Positions 52,354 through 62,480 of a stretch of 64,000 nucleotides of DNA are shown here, in pieces. The notes beneath the pieces are model-generated. The model had not been told where the DNA came from. It made no database searches and worked only from the letters and a program-made list of their open reading frames with translations. The position numbers were made by a program, and so were the translations under genes. The first letter of the stretch is position 1. Every line of letters starts with the position of its first letter. The stretch is from NCBI GenBank assembly GCA_051122655.1, contig CP182107.1, positions 434,001 to 498,000 of the forward strand. The letters run 5' to 3'. Source of the DNA: Pasteurella sp030783905. Its GTDB lineage: Bacteria; Pseudomonadota; Gammaproteobacteria; Enterobacterales; Pasteurellaceae.

Positions 52354-54684
52354 TTAGTTAGCTATCGCTTCTTCTACTGGTGCGGGTTGCTTAGATTGAT
52401 AGCCCGGTGATAGGACATCCCATATACTTTCTCGCGGTTTATTTATTTCAGTTGGTTGGCAAAAAGATTGAGTAGTCTTTGCCCACACTGGAATCTGACG
52501 CGAACTTGAGCAATCCCAACCACCAGAGTCATTAATTCCCACCCATTGAATGCTGTCAAGAGCGGGCAAGTTAAGTGCCGTTGTTGTATGACGTTGTAAA
52601 TAATTTTGATAAATTTGCAACGCGCCAGAGGCACCCGTTAATTTGGTTTCGCCATTATCATCGCGTCCTAACCATACGGTGACAACGTTTTCACCATCAA
52701 TACCCACGAACCAGGTATCACGTGCATCATTGGTTGTGCCCGTTTTTCCGGCAAGATGTAAGTGACTAAATTGGTTTTGCAAACTACGCGCAGTGCCTCG
52801 CATCACAGTTTGCTGCATGGCATATAATGTTTGATAGCTCGCTTCAGCCGGTACGACTTGTTCGGGTTCTAAACGACGTTGATATAACAGATTACCTTGT
52901 TGATCCGTAATACTGTCAATGGTGGCTAAAGGGATTTTTTGTCCTTGATTGGCAATCACTTGATATAAATGGGTGACTTCATAAGGCGAAATGGCATAGG
53001 CCCCTAATAAGGTTGAAGGCACTTTCGGGATTTGTACTTTATCCCAACCCATTTTCTGCTGGGTCTCAATCACGTTGTCTAAGCCAATTTGCATCCCAAT
53101 ATTCACCGTAGGGATATTTAAGGAACGGGCTAAGGCGTCCATTAACATCACAGAACCACTGTATTTGCGATCGTAGTTACGCGGTTGCCACGGAGGACTG
53201 CCTTTAATCTGAATAGTAATTGGTTGGTTTTGAATGGCCGTATTAAGACGGAACTTCTCAGGCACTGAAAGTGCGGTCAAATAAATAGACGGTTTCACTA
53301 AAGAGCCAATTTGGCGTTTGGCACTTAAAGCTCGATTAAAGCCCGCATACTGGGTTTGTAAGCCCCCTACAATTGCACGTACTTCGCCTAAACGATAATC
53401 AGCAATCACCATCGCAGATTGTAAATGAGGGTTTTTGTATTTGGCTTGTAAGGTTGATGTGGCACTGACTACCGCATTTTCCGCGTGAGCTTGTTGTTTA
53501 GGGTCTAAGGTGGAAAAAATACGCGCCCCTAATAAATTACTGGCTTTATTTTCACCTAATTGTTCACGTAATTCAGCTTGTAGGGTTTGAATAAAAGCCG
53601 GGTATTTACGGGTAATTTGCCCACGTTCCTGTACGCCCAATGGACGTTGTACTAACATCTGGTAGAGTGCTTGCCCAATCACTTTGTGTTCAAGCAGTAA
53701 ATGCAATACCACATTACGGCGTTCTAACGCATTTTTAGGATTACGCCAAGGATTATAAAGAGAAGGGCCTTTGACCATCCCCACTAATAGTGCGATTTGG
53801 TCTAAACTAATTTCATTGGTCGAACGGCCAAAATAAAAATGGCTGGCTAATTCAAAACCATGAATCTGGGTATCGCCATTTTGGCCTAAATAGATTTCAT
53901 TTAAATAAGTTTCTAAAATACGGTTTTTATCATAACGCCAATCTAAAATCACCGCCATCAAGGCTTCATTCACTTTCCGACTCAAGGTACGTTTGTTACT
54001 TAAAAACAGATTTTTGACCAGTTGTTGAGTCAGTGTGCTCCCACCTTGCACCGTATGACCTGCTTGAAGGTTGGTCAGTGTGGCACGTGCAATGCCGAGT
54101 AAGCTGATGCCTTCATGTTGGTAAAAACGACGATCTTCGGTGAGTAACAAGGCGTCAATTAATAAACGTGGGTAGTGATGCAGTGGGATCGCCAAGCGTT
54201 CTTCTTTTTCCGACTGCAACATGGCGATTAATTTTGGTGCTAAACGAAACTCAGGAATGGTGCGCTGATTGATAAGATCTTCAATCACCACCAAACGATC
54301 CTGTTTAAAACGAAGACGAAAAACACGTTGTGCTTCGGGTTGTACTGGAAAAGGAAAGGCGCGGCGTAATAAAACGAGCGTATCGCCTTCTACTTTAAAA
54401 TCACCGGGGGCAGCAATCAACGTTGTCTGACGATAGTCATTGTCTAATAAACGTTGTTTGACTTGTTCAAGGCTGAGTTGCTCTTCAAGACTGATATGCT
54501 CAATACGGCTATAGACTTCCGCAGGGAGTCGCCAGATTTGTCCATCCATTTTGCTGCGGATTTGCCAATCCAAATAGAAACCATAAAACGCCAAGAGACA
54601 GGTTAAGGTAAAGCTCACTTTGGCAAAAAAGCGAAACCATGAGAATTTTTTCCGGCTTACTTTGGTTTTTGTGGATTTTGACAT
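52354..54684 (-). CDS. mrcB: Penicillin-binding protein 1B
   Basis: 776 residues. A short cytoplasmic tail, one membrane helix (residues 20-40), a UB2H-type domain, then glycosyltransferase 51 with EDRRFYQHEGI and GGSTLTQQLVKN, and transpeptidase with SLVK (catalytic Ser after QIG), the SLN box and AGKTGTTND. Bifunctional peptidoglycan polymerase/cross-linker. Length and the UB2H region point to PBP1B rather than 1A; the C terminus is shorter than in E. coli. The gene starts 25 bases after yacL stop. Confidence 0.95.
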   Translation of the reverse strand: MSKSTKTKVSRKKFSWFRFFAKVSFTLTCLLAFYGFYLDWQIRSKMDGQIWRLPAEVYSRIEHISLEEQLSLEQVKQRLLDNDYRQTTLIAAPGDFKVEGDTLVLLRRAFPFPVQPEAQRVFRLRFKQDRLVVIEDLINQRTIPEFRLAPKLIAMLQSEKEERLAIPLHHYPRLLIDALLLTEDRRFYQHEGISLLGIARATLTNLQAGHTVQGGSTLTQQLVKNLFLSNKRTLSRKVNEALMAVILDWRYDKNRILETYLNEIYLGQNGDTQIHGFELASHFYFGRSTNEISLDQIALLVGMVKGPSLYNPWRNPKNALERRNVVLHLLLEHKVIGQALYQMLVQRPLGVQERGQITRKYPAFIQTLQAELREQLGENKASNLLGARIFSTLDPKQQAHAENAVVSATSTLQAKYKNPHLQSAMVIADYRLGEVRAIVGGLQTQYAGFNRALSAKRQIGSLVKPSIYLTALSVPEKFRLNTAIQNQPITIQIKGSPPWQPRNYDRKYSGSVMLMDALARSLNIPTVNIGMQIGLDNVIETQQKMGWDKVQIPKVPSTLLGAYAISPYEVTHLYQVIANQGQKIPLATIDSITDQQGNLLYQRRLEPEQVVPAEASYQTLYAMQQTVMRGTARSLQNQFSHLHLAGKTGTTNDARDTWFVGIDGENVVTVWLGRDDNGETKLTGASGALQIYQNYLQRHTTTALNLPALDSIQWVGINDSGGWDCSSSRQIPVWAKTTQSFCQPTEINKPRESIWDVLSPGYQSKQPAPVEEAIAN

Positions 54685-54709
54685 ATTGGCTACTCAAATT
54701 CGCGGAATT

Positions 54710-55069
54710 TCATGGCGACTGGATGAACGCTAACGCAGATTGTAGGAAATGGATAAAGTCATCCGTACCACAAAAGGCGATGCTTTCTTCATCGTAATAG
54801 TGAAAATCGTCCTCAAGCGGTTGATCCTGTTCAAACATCAAATTATTCGCACGCACCATCACCTCTGCCTGATTCATAAAAACACTGTATTCTTTACCAA
54901 TGAGCCTGATCTCTTGTTGTGCGTTGAGGGTGTCGAGTTGCTGAAGTGCGGTTTGAATTTTCGTTGTATCCGACCGCACTTCACTGTTAAACCAGTTTGC
55001 TATGGCTTCATGTCCCATTGAACATTTCACCCTAATAGAACCTAAATGGGAAGTGAATTGAAAATCCAT
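54710..55069 (-). CDS. yacL: YacL/UPF0231 family protein
   Basis: 119 residues from the ATG at 55069, which lies one base after the erpA stop. The pattern SMGHEAIANWFNSEV...YYDEESIAFCGTDDFI identifies the UPF0231 family, function unknown. The longer frame from 55099 overlaps erpA and has no site. Contains an uptake signal pair near 54970. Confidence 0.88.
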   Translation of the reverse strand: MDFQFTSHLGSIRVKCSMGHEAIANWFNSEVRSDTTKIQTALQQLDTLNAQQEIRLIGKEYSVFMNQAEVMVRANNLMFEQDQPLEDDFHYYDEESIAFCGTDDFIHFLQSALAFIQSP

Positions 55070-55070
55070 A

Positions 55071-55412
55071 CTAAATACTGAAGGACGAACCGCAACCACA
55101 AGTGGTGGAGGCGTTTGGATTATTCACCACGAAACGTGAACCTTCTAGACCTTCGGTATAATCCACGGTTCCACCAATTAAATATTGTAAACTCATGGGA
55201 TCAATCACTAAGTGGACACCCGATTTCTCGATGGTTAAATCACCGTCATTTATTTTTTCATCGAAAGTAAAACCATATTGGAAACCACTACAGCCACCAC
55301 CGGTAATATAGACGCGTAATTTCAAATTCGGGTTTTCCTCTTCACGGATCAAGGCTTTTACTTTGTTGGCAGCCGCATCAGTAAAGATGAGTGGCACGGA
55401 CATCTCTGTCAT
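55071..55412 (-). CDS. erpA: Iron-sulfur cluster insertion protein ErpA
   Basis: 113 residues. A-type Fe-S carrier with the three ligand cysteines: one in GGGCSGFQYG and two in TTCGCGSSF. It delivers [2Fe-2S]/[4Fe-4S] clusters to respiratory and isoprenoid enzymes. ErpA is told from IscA by length and by SVPLIFTDAAANKVKALI. Its stop and the yacL start are one base apart. Confidence 0.95.
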   Translation of the reverse strand: MTEMSVPLIFTDAAANKVKALIREEENPNLKLRVYITGGGCSGFQYGFTFDEKINDGDLTIEKSGVHLVIDPMSLQYLIGGTVDYTEGLEGSRFVVNNPNASTTCGCGSSFSI

Positions 55413-55551
55413 AATTTATCTCGCTATCATGTCAATTGGATTTGCGTATTATCCAATAACCGACTAATTCGTTCAAGAATTTATCAAGGATTTTTACACT
55501 GGATAATGTTATAATTCTCAGACAAATGCATTTTTTTGGAGAAATTTTTTT

Positions 55552-56355
55552 ATGGCAATTCCATTAAGAACAGAAGACGAAATTGTGAAGTTGCGAGAGG
55601 CATGTAAATTAGCCGCTGATATCTTAGTGATGATTGAACCTTATGTTAAAGCGGGCGTGAGTACAGGTGAATTGGATCGCATTTGCCACGATTATATGGT
55701 GAATGAACAACAAACCATTTCAGCTTGTTTAGGTTATCACGGTTTTCCAAAAGCAACCTGTATTTCTGTCAATGAAGTCGTTTGTCACGGTATTCCCAGT
55801 GACAACAAAATATTAAAACATGGTGATATTGTTAACATTGATGTGACGGTGATCAAAGATGGCTATTTTGGTGATAACTCTAAGATGTATATTGTGGGAG
55901 AAACCAATGTACGTAGCCAAAAATTATGTGATGCCGCGCAAGAAGCGCTTTATGTCGGGTTACGTGTTGTCAAACCAGGTATCCGTTTAAATGAAATTGG
56001 TCGTGCTGTACAAAAATATACGGAAAGTCAAGGCTTTAGTGTAGTACGTGAATACTGTGGACATGGTATCGGTTCAGAATTCCACTGTGAACCGCAAGTG
56101 TTACATTACTATGCAGATGACGGTGGCGTAATTTTACAACCAGGTATGGTGTTTACCATTGAGCCGATGATTAATGCGGGCAAAAAAGAAGTCCGTTTAA
56201 TGGGCGATGGTTGGACGGTGAAAACTAAAGATCGTAGTCATTCTGCGCAATATGAGCATCAGTTAGTGGTCACAGAAACAGGGTGTGAAGTGATGACCAT
56301 CAGAGAGGAAGAAGTGGCCGCTGGACGTATTCAGCGTATCATGGTTAATGTGTAA
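55552..56355 (+). CDS. map: Methionine aminopeptidase, type I
   Basis: 267 residues. Removes the initiator Met. Metal ligands of the pita-bread fold are in NIDVTVIKDGYFGDNS (two Asp), GHGIGSEFH (His), FTIEPM (Glu) and SAQYEHQL (Glu); the substrate histidine is in GYHGFPKATCISVNEVVCHG. The usual partner rpsB is not adjacent here; glnD follows after 59 bases. Confidence 0.97.
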   Translation: MAIPLRTEDEIVKLREACKLAADILVMIEPYVKAGVSTGELDRICHDYMVNEQQTISACLGYHGFPKATCISVNEVVCHGIPSDNKILKHGDIVNIDVTVIKDGYFGDNSKMYIVGETNVRSQKLCDAAQEALYVGLRVVKPGIRLNEIGRAVQKYTESQGFSVVREYCGHGIGSEFHCEPQVLHYYADDGGVILQPGMVFTIEPMINAGKKEVRLMGDGWTVKTKDRSHSAQYEHQLVVTETGCEVMTIREEEVAAGRIQRIMVNV

Positions 56356-56365
56356 TGTATAAGTA

Positions 56366-56394
56366 AAAATGGCTGAATGTTTCAGCCATTTTTT
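56366..56394 (+). terminator. Terminator of map
   Basis: AAAATGGCTGAA (56366-56377) and TTCAGCCATTTT (56381-56392), loop TGT, then TT. Confidence 0.9.
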
Positions 56395-56414
56395 ATCGAT
56401 ATTGAGAGGGCAGC

Positions 56415-59009
56415 ATGCTTTTTCCTTATTCTCCCTTAGTTGAGCTTGATGTCAGTGCAGTACGAGCGCAAAAAGCAGCGTTAAAGCAATTTGAACTTGC
56501 ACAATTTGCACAGCACGACATTTATGAATTGATTGCCAATCGCACACAATTTTGCGATCAGGTATTACAGGATCTTTGGTCGCAATTTGGCTTAGCAAAC
56601 AAGCCGACGCTTACCTTAATTGCCGTAGGGGGATATGGGCGTGAGGAAATGTTCCCGCTGTCTGATTTGGATTTTTTAATCTTAACAAGCGAACAGGTCG
56701 ATGAAAAAACAGAACACCAACTCCGTCAATTTGTCCAATTTTTATGGGATTGTGGCTTTGATGTGGGGCATGCTGTGCGAACCTTATCTGAGTGTGAACA
56801 AGCTGGGCGCGAGGATATCACTGTTGCGACAAACTTATTAGAAGCACGTTATCTAGCAGGTAATCTCTCTCAATTTCATTTATTGGATCAGGTATTACAA
56901 AAAGCGGATTTTTGGCCACGCGAAGCATTTTTCCAAGCAAAGTATCAAGAACGGGTTGAGCGCTATCAACGTTATCATAATACTAGCTATAACTTAGAGC
57001 CCGATATTAAGCACAGTCCGGGCGGATTACGCGATCTGCATCTGTTGTATTGGATTGCGTTACGTCATACTGGGGCGAAAAATCTGACAGAGATTTTAAA
57101 ATCTGGCTTTATTTATCCGCAAGAATATGCCTTGTTGCAGGAAAGTCAGCACTTTTTGTTTAAAGTACGCTTTGCCTTACATTTAATCTTAAAGCGTTAT
57201 GACAATCGATTGTTATTTGAACGCCAAATTCGAGTGGCGGAATTACTTGAGTTTATCGGACCGGGCAATCAAGGTGTCGAAAAAATGATGAAATTGTTTT
57301 TTCAAGCGCTTCAACAGATCTCGTTACTGAGTGATTTACTGGTCAAACATTATCGTGAACATTTTTTACAAACCAACGACCCTGTACAAATCAGCGTATT
57401 AGATGATAGTTTTCAGTGCCTCAATAATGCGATTTGTTTACGTCATGGAAATGTGTTTGTTGAACAGCCAGAGCACATTCTGACCTTGTTTTTTCATTTA
57501 ACGCAACATCATCAATTGGATATCCATTCCTCCACTTTACGCCAATTACATCTTGCTTTGGAGCAACGAAGTGGTTATTTAGCTGAATTACCCGTTGCCA
57601 GAGAAATTTTTTTACGTTTATTCAATCAACCTAGCGCAATCGCTAGAGCCTTAGTCCCTATGCATAAATATGGGGTATTAAAAGCGTATTTACCACAATG
57701 GCAACATATTGAAGGTTTAATGCAGTTTGATTTGTTTCACTGTTATACCGTCGATGAGCATATTTTACGCACCTTACTGAAACTCGAATATTTTCTTGAA
57801 CCAGACAGTGTGGTGCCTCATCCGATTTGTAGCCGAATCTTTTCCCGTTTAACAGACCGCACTTTACTGTATATTGCCGCCTTATTCCATGACATTGCGA
57901 AAGGGCGTGGTGGAGATCATGCCGTGTTAGGTTCGGTAGAGGTGGCAGAATTTGCCCAGCAACATGGTTTTGATCAACGCGAAATACAGACATTAACTTG
58001 GTTAGTCGAACAGCATTTATTGATGTCTGTGACGGCACAACGACGCGATATTCATGATCCAGAAGTGGTACTTCATTTTGCAGAAGCAGTACAAAATAAG
58101 GTGCGTTTAGACTATTTAACTTGCTTAACGGTGGCGGATATTTGTGCGACAAATGAAACCTTATGGAATAGCTGGAAACGCACTTTAATTGCCACCCTTT
58201 ACCAATTTACTACGCAACAATTCGCACAAGGTATGGATTGCCTGTTGGATCATGCCGAAAAAATTGAACGTCATCGCCAACATGCCTTAGCCTTGTTAAA
58301 ACAAAATACCTCATTAAGTGCGGTCAAAATTGAAGACATTTGGCAACGTTGTCCTGAAGAATATTTTTTACGTAATAGCCCGAAACAAATTGCTTGGCAT
58401 ACAGAATTGCTGGCAGAGAATCCAACCGAATTGTTGGTTAAAATCAGTAATCGCTTTTCAGAAGGGGGCACGGAGATTTTTGTGTATTGCCAAGATCAGC
58501 CGAATTTATTCCATAAAGTAGTGACAACGATTGGTGCGAAGAAATTTAGTATTCATGATGCACAAATTATTACCAGTCACGATGGCTATGTGTTTGATAG
58601 CTTTATCGTTACCGAACTAGACGGGCGCTTAGCGAAATTTGATCGTCGTCGTAGTTTAGAAAAAGCTTTAACGCAGGCACTCAATACGGCAAAAATGCCT
58701 ACTTTGCGCATAAGCCACAATCACAAATTACGCCCCTTCCAAGTCAAAACAGACGTGCGTTTCTTAAGAGGTCATCGTACTGACCAAACTGAAATGGAAC
58801 TGTTTGCTTTAGATCAGGCGGGCTTATTGGCTAAAGTGAGTCAAGTGTTTAGTGAATTAAAATTAAATTTACTCAATGCCAAGATTACCACGGTGGGAGA
58901 AAGGGCAGAGGATTTTTTCATTCTGACCAACAGTGAAGATCGTGCCTTAACGACAGAACAGCGACAACACTTAGCACAGCGTTTGCATGAGGTGTTAGCC
59001 GCTAAATAG
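56415..59009 (+). CDS. glnD: Bifunctional uridylyltransferase/uridylyl-removing enzyme
   Basis: 864 residues. Nitrogen sensor that uridylylates and de-uridylylates PII. Nucleotidyltransferase GGYGREEMFPLSDLDFL (residue about 73), HD-type hydrolase LFHDIAKGRGGDH (about 495), two ACT domains at the end (FHKVVTTIGAKKFSIHDAQI and LLAKVSQVFSELKLNLLNAK) that bind glutamine. map-glnD is the usual neighbourhood. It holds several uptake signal cores, including one near 58317. Confidence 0.96.
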   Translation: MLFPYSPLVELDVSAVRAQKAALKQFELAQFAQHDIYELIANRTQFCDQVLQDLWSQFGLANKPTLTLIAVGGYGREEMFPLSDLDFLILTSEQVDEKTEHQLRQFVQFLWDCGFDVGHAVRTLSECEQAGREDITVATNLLEARYLAGNLSQFHLLDQVLQKADFWPREAFFQAKYQERVERYQRYHNTSYNLEPDIKHSPGGLRDLHLLYWIALRHTGAKNLTEILKSGFIYPQEYALLQESQHFLFKVRFALHLILKRYDNRLLFERQIRVAELLEFIGPGNQGVEKMMKLFFQALQQISLLSDLLVKHYREHFLQTNDPVQISVLDDSFQCLNNAICLRHGNVFVEQPEHILTLFFHLTQHHQLDIHSSTLRQLHLALEQRSGYLAELPVAREIFLRLFNQPSAIARALVPMHKYGVLKAYLPQWQHIEGLMQFDLFHCYTVDEHILRTLLKLEYFLEPDSVVPHPICSRIFSRLTDRTLLYIAALFHDIAKGRGGDHAVLGSVEVAEFAQQHGFDQREIQTLTWLVEQHLLMSVTAQRRDIHDPEVVLHFAEAVQNKVRLDYLTCLTVADICATNETLWNSWKRTLIATLYQFTTQQFAQGMDCLLDHAEKIERHRQHALALLKQNTSLSAVKIEDIWQRCPEEYFLRNSPKQIAWHTELLAENPTELLVKISNRFSEGGTEIFVYCQDQPNLFHKVVTTIGAKKFSIHDAQIITSHDGYVFDSFIVTELDGRLAKFDRRRSLEKALTQALNTAKMPTLRISHNHKLRPFQVKTDVRFLRGHRTDQTEMELFALDQAGLLAKVSQVFSELKLNLLNAKITTVGERAEDFFILTNSEDRALTTEQRQHLAQRLHEVLAAK

Positions 59010-59063
59010 ACAATTTTTGCAAAAATACCCGCACTTTGGGGGCGGTGTTGAGCAAGGCATGGA

Positions 59064-59092
59064 TAAACCGCTCTAGAAGAGCGGTTTATTTT
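59064..59092 (+). terminator. Terminator of glnD
   Basis: TAAACCGCTC (59064-59073) and GAGCGGTTTA (59079-59088), then TTTTAT. Confidence 0.88.
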
Positions 59093-59115
59093 ATAAAAAT
59101 ATTATCTTGGGCTTC

Positions 59116-59970
59116 CTATTTTTTCAAATTCACCATCGCAACGGACACAATAATCAACGCTCCGCCCAGTAACATACGCCAGCTTGGCACTTCATCAAGC
59201 CATATCCATGCGATCGCAATAGCATAAACGGGCTCCAGAGAAATAATCATCGCTGCTGTGCGTGCATTGATGCTCGCTAAGCTTGACACAAATAGAGTAT
59301 AAGCCAGTGTTGTGCAGAGTAAACCAATACAGGCGATCCAAAACCAATCTTGCCAAGATACTTCGGGTAATTGCTGGCCAGAAACAGGCAGTAGCATCAG
59401 TGCAACCACCAAATATTGGCACCAACTAGATTGGGCACCTGATATATTGCTGACATTTTTACGATTGATAACCGCTAAAATACCGTAACTCAAGGCGGAA
59501 AAAATGCCCCACAGTAAACCTTGTGTTGCCTGATGTCCAAACTCAAAAGCTGGGGTAATCAAAATCAGTCCAATTGAAATCGCGATCAGCAAAAAATATT
59601 CTTTTGCTTTTAACCGCTCTTTAAACAACAGCATTTCAAACAAGGCAACGAAAGCAGGAAAACTGGCAAAGCCTAAAGTACCAATCGCTACGCCACCCAC
59701 TTTGATACCTTGATAGAAACTGACCCAATGCACACCTAATAACACACCAGAAAGGCCTTGACTGGCGAGTTCACGTCTTTGCATCGGGATTAATGTTTGC
59801 CGACGAAACAAGAAAAAGAGTGAGAGGGCAACAAAAGCAATGAGAACACGCCCTAACACAATCATATCTGCCCCAGTTTCAGCCAATGCCCCAAACACAC
59901 CAGAGGCACCGAATAACACAGCGGTCCCATGTACTTTCAGTAACGCCAAACGGTAATTATCCTTAATCAT
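59116..59970 (-). CDS. EamA/DMT family transporter
   Basis: 284 residues, ten membrane helices in two five-helix repeats, the drug/metabolite transporter fold. First repeat: FGASGVFGALAETGADMIVL; second: LWGIFSALSYGILAVINRKN with SLEPVYAIAIAWIWLDEVPS, the usual proline-bearing end helix. Substrate unknown; amino acid or metabolite export is typical. It lies 15 bases after hemL, so the two may share a transcript. Confidence 0.88.
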   Translation of the reverse strand: MIKDNYRLALLKVHGTAVLFGASGVFGALAETGADMIVLGRVLIAFVALSLFFLFRRQTLIPMQRRELASQGLSGVLLGVHWVSFYQGIKVGGVAIGTLGFASFPAFVALFEMLLFKERLKAKEYFLLIAISIGLILITPAFEFGHQATQGLLWGIFSALSYGILAVINRKNVSNISGAQSSWCQYLVVALMLLPVSGQQLPEVSWQDWFWIACIGLLCTTLAYTLFVSSLASINARTAAMIISLEPVYAIAIAWIWLDEVPSWRMLLGGALIIVSVAMVNLKK

Positions 59971-59985
59971 CGTAATACCTCTGCG

Positions 59986-61269
59986 TTACGCTAATTGAGC
60001 GAAGACTTGATCAGCGGCTTGTAAAGTTCGTTCAATATCTTGATCGGAATGGGCGAGGGACATAAAGCCCGCTTCAAAGGCAGATGGGGCGAGATAAATG
60101 CCTTCTGCTAGCATACCATGAAAAAATTGATTGAATTTTTCTGTGTCACACGCCATCACTGCTTGATAACAAGACACCGTTTTTTGTGACGTGAAGAAAA
60201 GCCCAAACATCCCGCCAACATAATTCACCACAACAGGGATATGGTGTTTATCCGCTAAGGCTTTTAAACCCAGTGCTAATTTCTTGGTTTGTTGGGCTAA
60301 GCGTTCTACATTACCCACCTTTTTCAGTTCATTAAGGCAAGCAAGCCCCGCTGCCATTGCAATAGGATTACCAGATAAAGTCCCTGCTTGATAAACAGGC
60401 CCAAGTGGGGCAATGTATTGCATAATTTCTTTTTTCCCACCGAATGCACCAACAGGCATACCGCCTCCGATTACTTTACCTAAGCAGGTTAAATCAGGCG
60501 TGACACCATAATAAGCCTGTGCCCCACCTAATGCCACACGGAATCCCGTCATGACTTCATCAATAATAAACACAGCACCATATTGATCACAGAGTGCACG
60601 CAAGCCATGTAAGAAGTTTTCGTTTGGTGGAATACAGTTCATGTTACCCGCAACAGGTTCAACGATAAGACAAGCGATTTCATCTGGATATTGTTCAAAG
60701 GTACGTTTAACTGAATCAAGATCGTTATAAGTGCAAGTTAAGGTGTGTTTGGCAAAATCAGCAGGGACACCCGGTGAACTCGGTTGCCCTAACGTCAGAG
60801 CGCCAGAGCCCGCTTTCACTAGTAATGAATCTGCATGACCATGATAACAACCTTCAAATTTGATGATTTTATCTCGATTAGTATAGCCACGGGCTAAGCG
60901 AATTGCAGACATCGTCGCTTCTGTACCAGAGCTCACCATACGCACCATTTCAATAGAGGGAATCAGTGAACAAACTAATTCCGCTAATTCAATTTCCAAC
61001 GCAGTGGGCGCACCGAAACTCAAACCATGTTGTGCGGTGCGGATGACAGCATTCAATATAGCAGGATGATTATGGCCTAAAATCATCGGTCCCCACGAGC
61101 CGACATAATCAATATATTGTTTACCTTCGGTATCATAAAGATAAGCACCTTGTGCTTTGTCGATAAACACAGGTGTGCCACCGACACCTTTAAAAGCGCG
61201 AACAGGCGAGTTTACACCACCGGGAATTGTTTGTTGTGCACGTTGAAAAAGTGCGAAAGAGGTTGTCAT
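59986..61269 (-). CDS. hemL: Glutamate-1-semialdehyde 2,1-aminomutase
   Basis: 427 residues, PLP class III aminotransferase fold. Converts glutamate-1-semialdehyde to 5-aminolevulinate in the C5 heme route. The PLP lysine is in LGKVIGGGMPVGAFGG (about residue 265), and SSGTEATMSAIRLARG and DEVMTGFR bind the cofactor. GAGGAGACAAT gives a strong ribosome binding site just before the ATG. Confidence 0.97.
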   Translation of the reverse strand: MTTSFALFQRAQQTIPGGVNSPVRAFKGVGGTPVFIDKAQGAYLYDTEGKQYIDYVGSWGPMILGHNHPAILNAVIRTAQHGLSFGAPTALEIELAELVCSLIPSIEMVRMVSSGTEATMSAIRLARGYTNRDKIIKFEGCYHGHADSLLVKAGSGALTLGQPSSPGVPADFAKHTLTCTYNDLDSVKRTFEQYPDEIACLIVEPVAGNMNCIPPNENFLHGLRALCDQYGAVFIIDEVMTGFRVALGGAQAYYGVTPDLTCLGKVIGGGMPVGAFGGKKEIMQYIAPLGPVYQAGTLSGNPIAMAAGLACLNELKKVGNVERLAQQTKKLALGLKALADKHHIPVVVNYVGGMFGLFFTSQKTVSCYQAVMACDTEKFNQFFHGMLAEGIYLAPSAFEAGFMSLAHSDQDIERTLQAADQVFAQLA

Positions 61270-61401
61270 TATTGTCTCCTCATGTTGAGATAGAAATAGG
61301 CATCATTCTACTGTAAAAAAGTTTAAATAGATAAAAATATTTATGGCACAAAAAGTGCTTTGTGGTATTCTGCGAGCATTCAAATTCAAAGGGAAATTCC
61401 A

Positions 61402-62475
61402 ATGTTGTTGAGTTTAATTGTTACATTTTTAGGCGCATTTCTTACATTATTATTCATGCGTCCTGTTGCTCAAAAAATCGGTCTCGTTGATAAACCTAAT
61501 TTCCGCAAGCGTCATCAAGGTGCCATTCCTTTGATTGGTGGCGTTTCTCTATTTGCTGGGAATCTGTGTTTCTATTTATTAGAATGGGAGCAAATGCGTT
61601 TACCCTCCCTTTACTTGTTTAGTATTTTTGTCTTGTTAGTGATCGGTATGATTGATGACCGTTTTGACATCAGCCCTTTTTTACGCGCGGGTATTCAAGC
61701 GATCTTAGCGATATTGATGATTGATCTCGGTAATTTGTATTTAGACCATTTAGGTCAAATTCTTGGTCCTTTTCAACTGACGCTCGGTTCAATTGGTTTA
61801 ATTATTACGGTACTTGCCACCATTGCAGCAATTAATGCCTTCAATATGATTGATGGTATTGACGGTTTATTAGGTGGATTATCAAGCGTAGCTTTTGTTT
61901 CTATTGGTATTCTGTTAATTAAAGATAATCAGTTGGATCTTGCCTATTGGAGCTTTGCATTAATTGTTGCCATTCTGCCTTATTTTATGATGAATTTGGG
62001 TATTCCTTTTGGTCCCAAGTTTAAAGTGTTCATGGGGGATGCAGGTAGTACCTTAATTGGCTTTACTATTATTTGGATTTTACTGCTTAGTACGCAAGGT
62101 AAAGGGCATCCAATGAACCCCGTCACGGCATTATGGATAATTGCGATCCCACTTATTGATATGATCGCGATTATGTATCGCCGTTTACGTAAAGGGAAAA
62201 GCCCATTCCGACCAGACCGTTTACACGTACATCATTTAATGATGCGTGCTGGATTAAGCTCTCGTCAAGCCTTCTTACTCATTACTTTTGCCGCGGCTAT
62301 CTGTGCCACAATTGGTATTTTAGGCGAAATTTTTTATATTAATGAATGGCTGATGTTTGTCGGCTTTATTCTTTTATTTTTTATGTATTCTTATTCAATT
62401 ACACGTGCGTGGCGGATTACACGTTGGATTAGACGAATGAAAAGACGGGCAAAACGTATTCATAACAAGGAGTAA
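61402..62475 (+). CDS. wecA: Undecaprenyl-phosphate GlcNAc-1-phosphate transferase
   Basis: 357 residues from the ATG at 61402, following AAAGGGA; the frame is open from 61360 without a site. Eleven membrane helices. GLVDKPNFRKRHQGAIPLIG, VIGMIDDRFD, NMIDGIDGL, MGDAGST and HVHHLMMRAG are the polyprenyl-phosphate transferase motifs of WecA. It starts lipid-linked enterobacterial common antigen or O-antigen-like chains on undecaprenyl phosphate. The wzz gene begins five bases after it. Confidence 0.93.
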   Translation: MLLSLIVTFLGAFLTLLFMRPVAQKIGLVDKPNFRKRHQGAIPLIGGVSLFAGNLCFYLLEWEQMRLPSLYLFSIFVLLVIGMIDDRFDISPFLRAGIQAILAILMIDLGNLYLDHLGQILGPFQLTLGSIGLIITVLATIAAINAFNMIDGIDGLLGGLSSVAFVSIGILLIKDNQLDLAYWSFALIVAILPYFMMNLGIPFGPKFKVFMGDAGSTLIGFTIIWILLLSTQGKGHPMNPVTALWIIAIPLIDMIAIMYRRLRKGKSPFRPDRLHVHHLMMRAGLSSRQAFLLITFAAAICATIGILGEIFYINEWLMFVGFILLFFMYSYSITRAWRITRWIRRMKRRAKRIHNKE

Positions 62476-62480
62476 AAATC

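Noticed and set aside
57658..58152. Minus-strand ORF inside glnD
   Set aside because: Shadow of the conserved HD domain of glnD.
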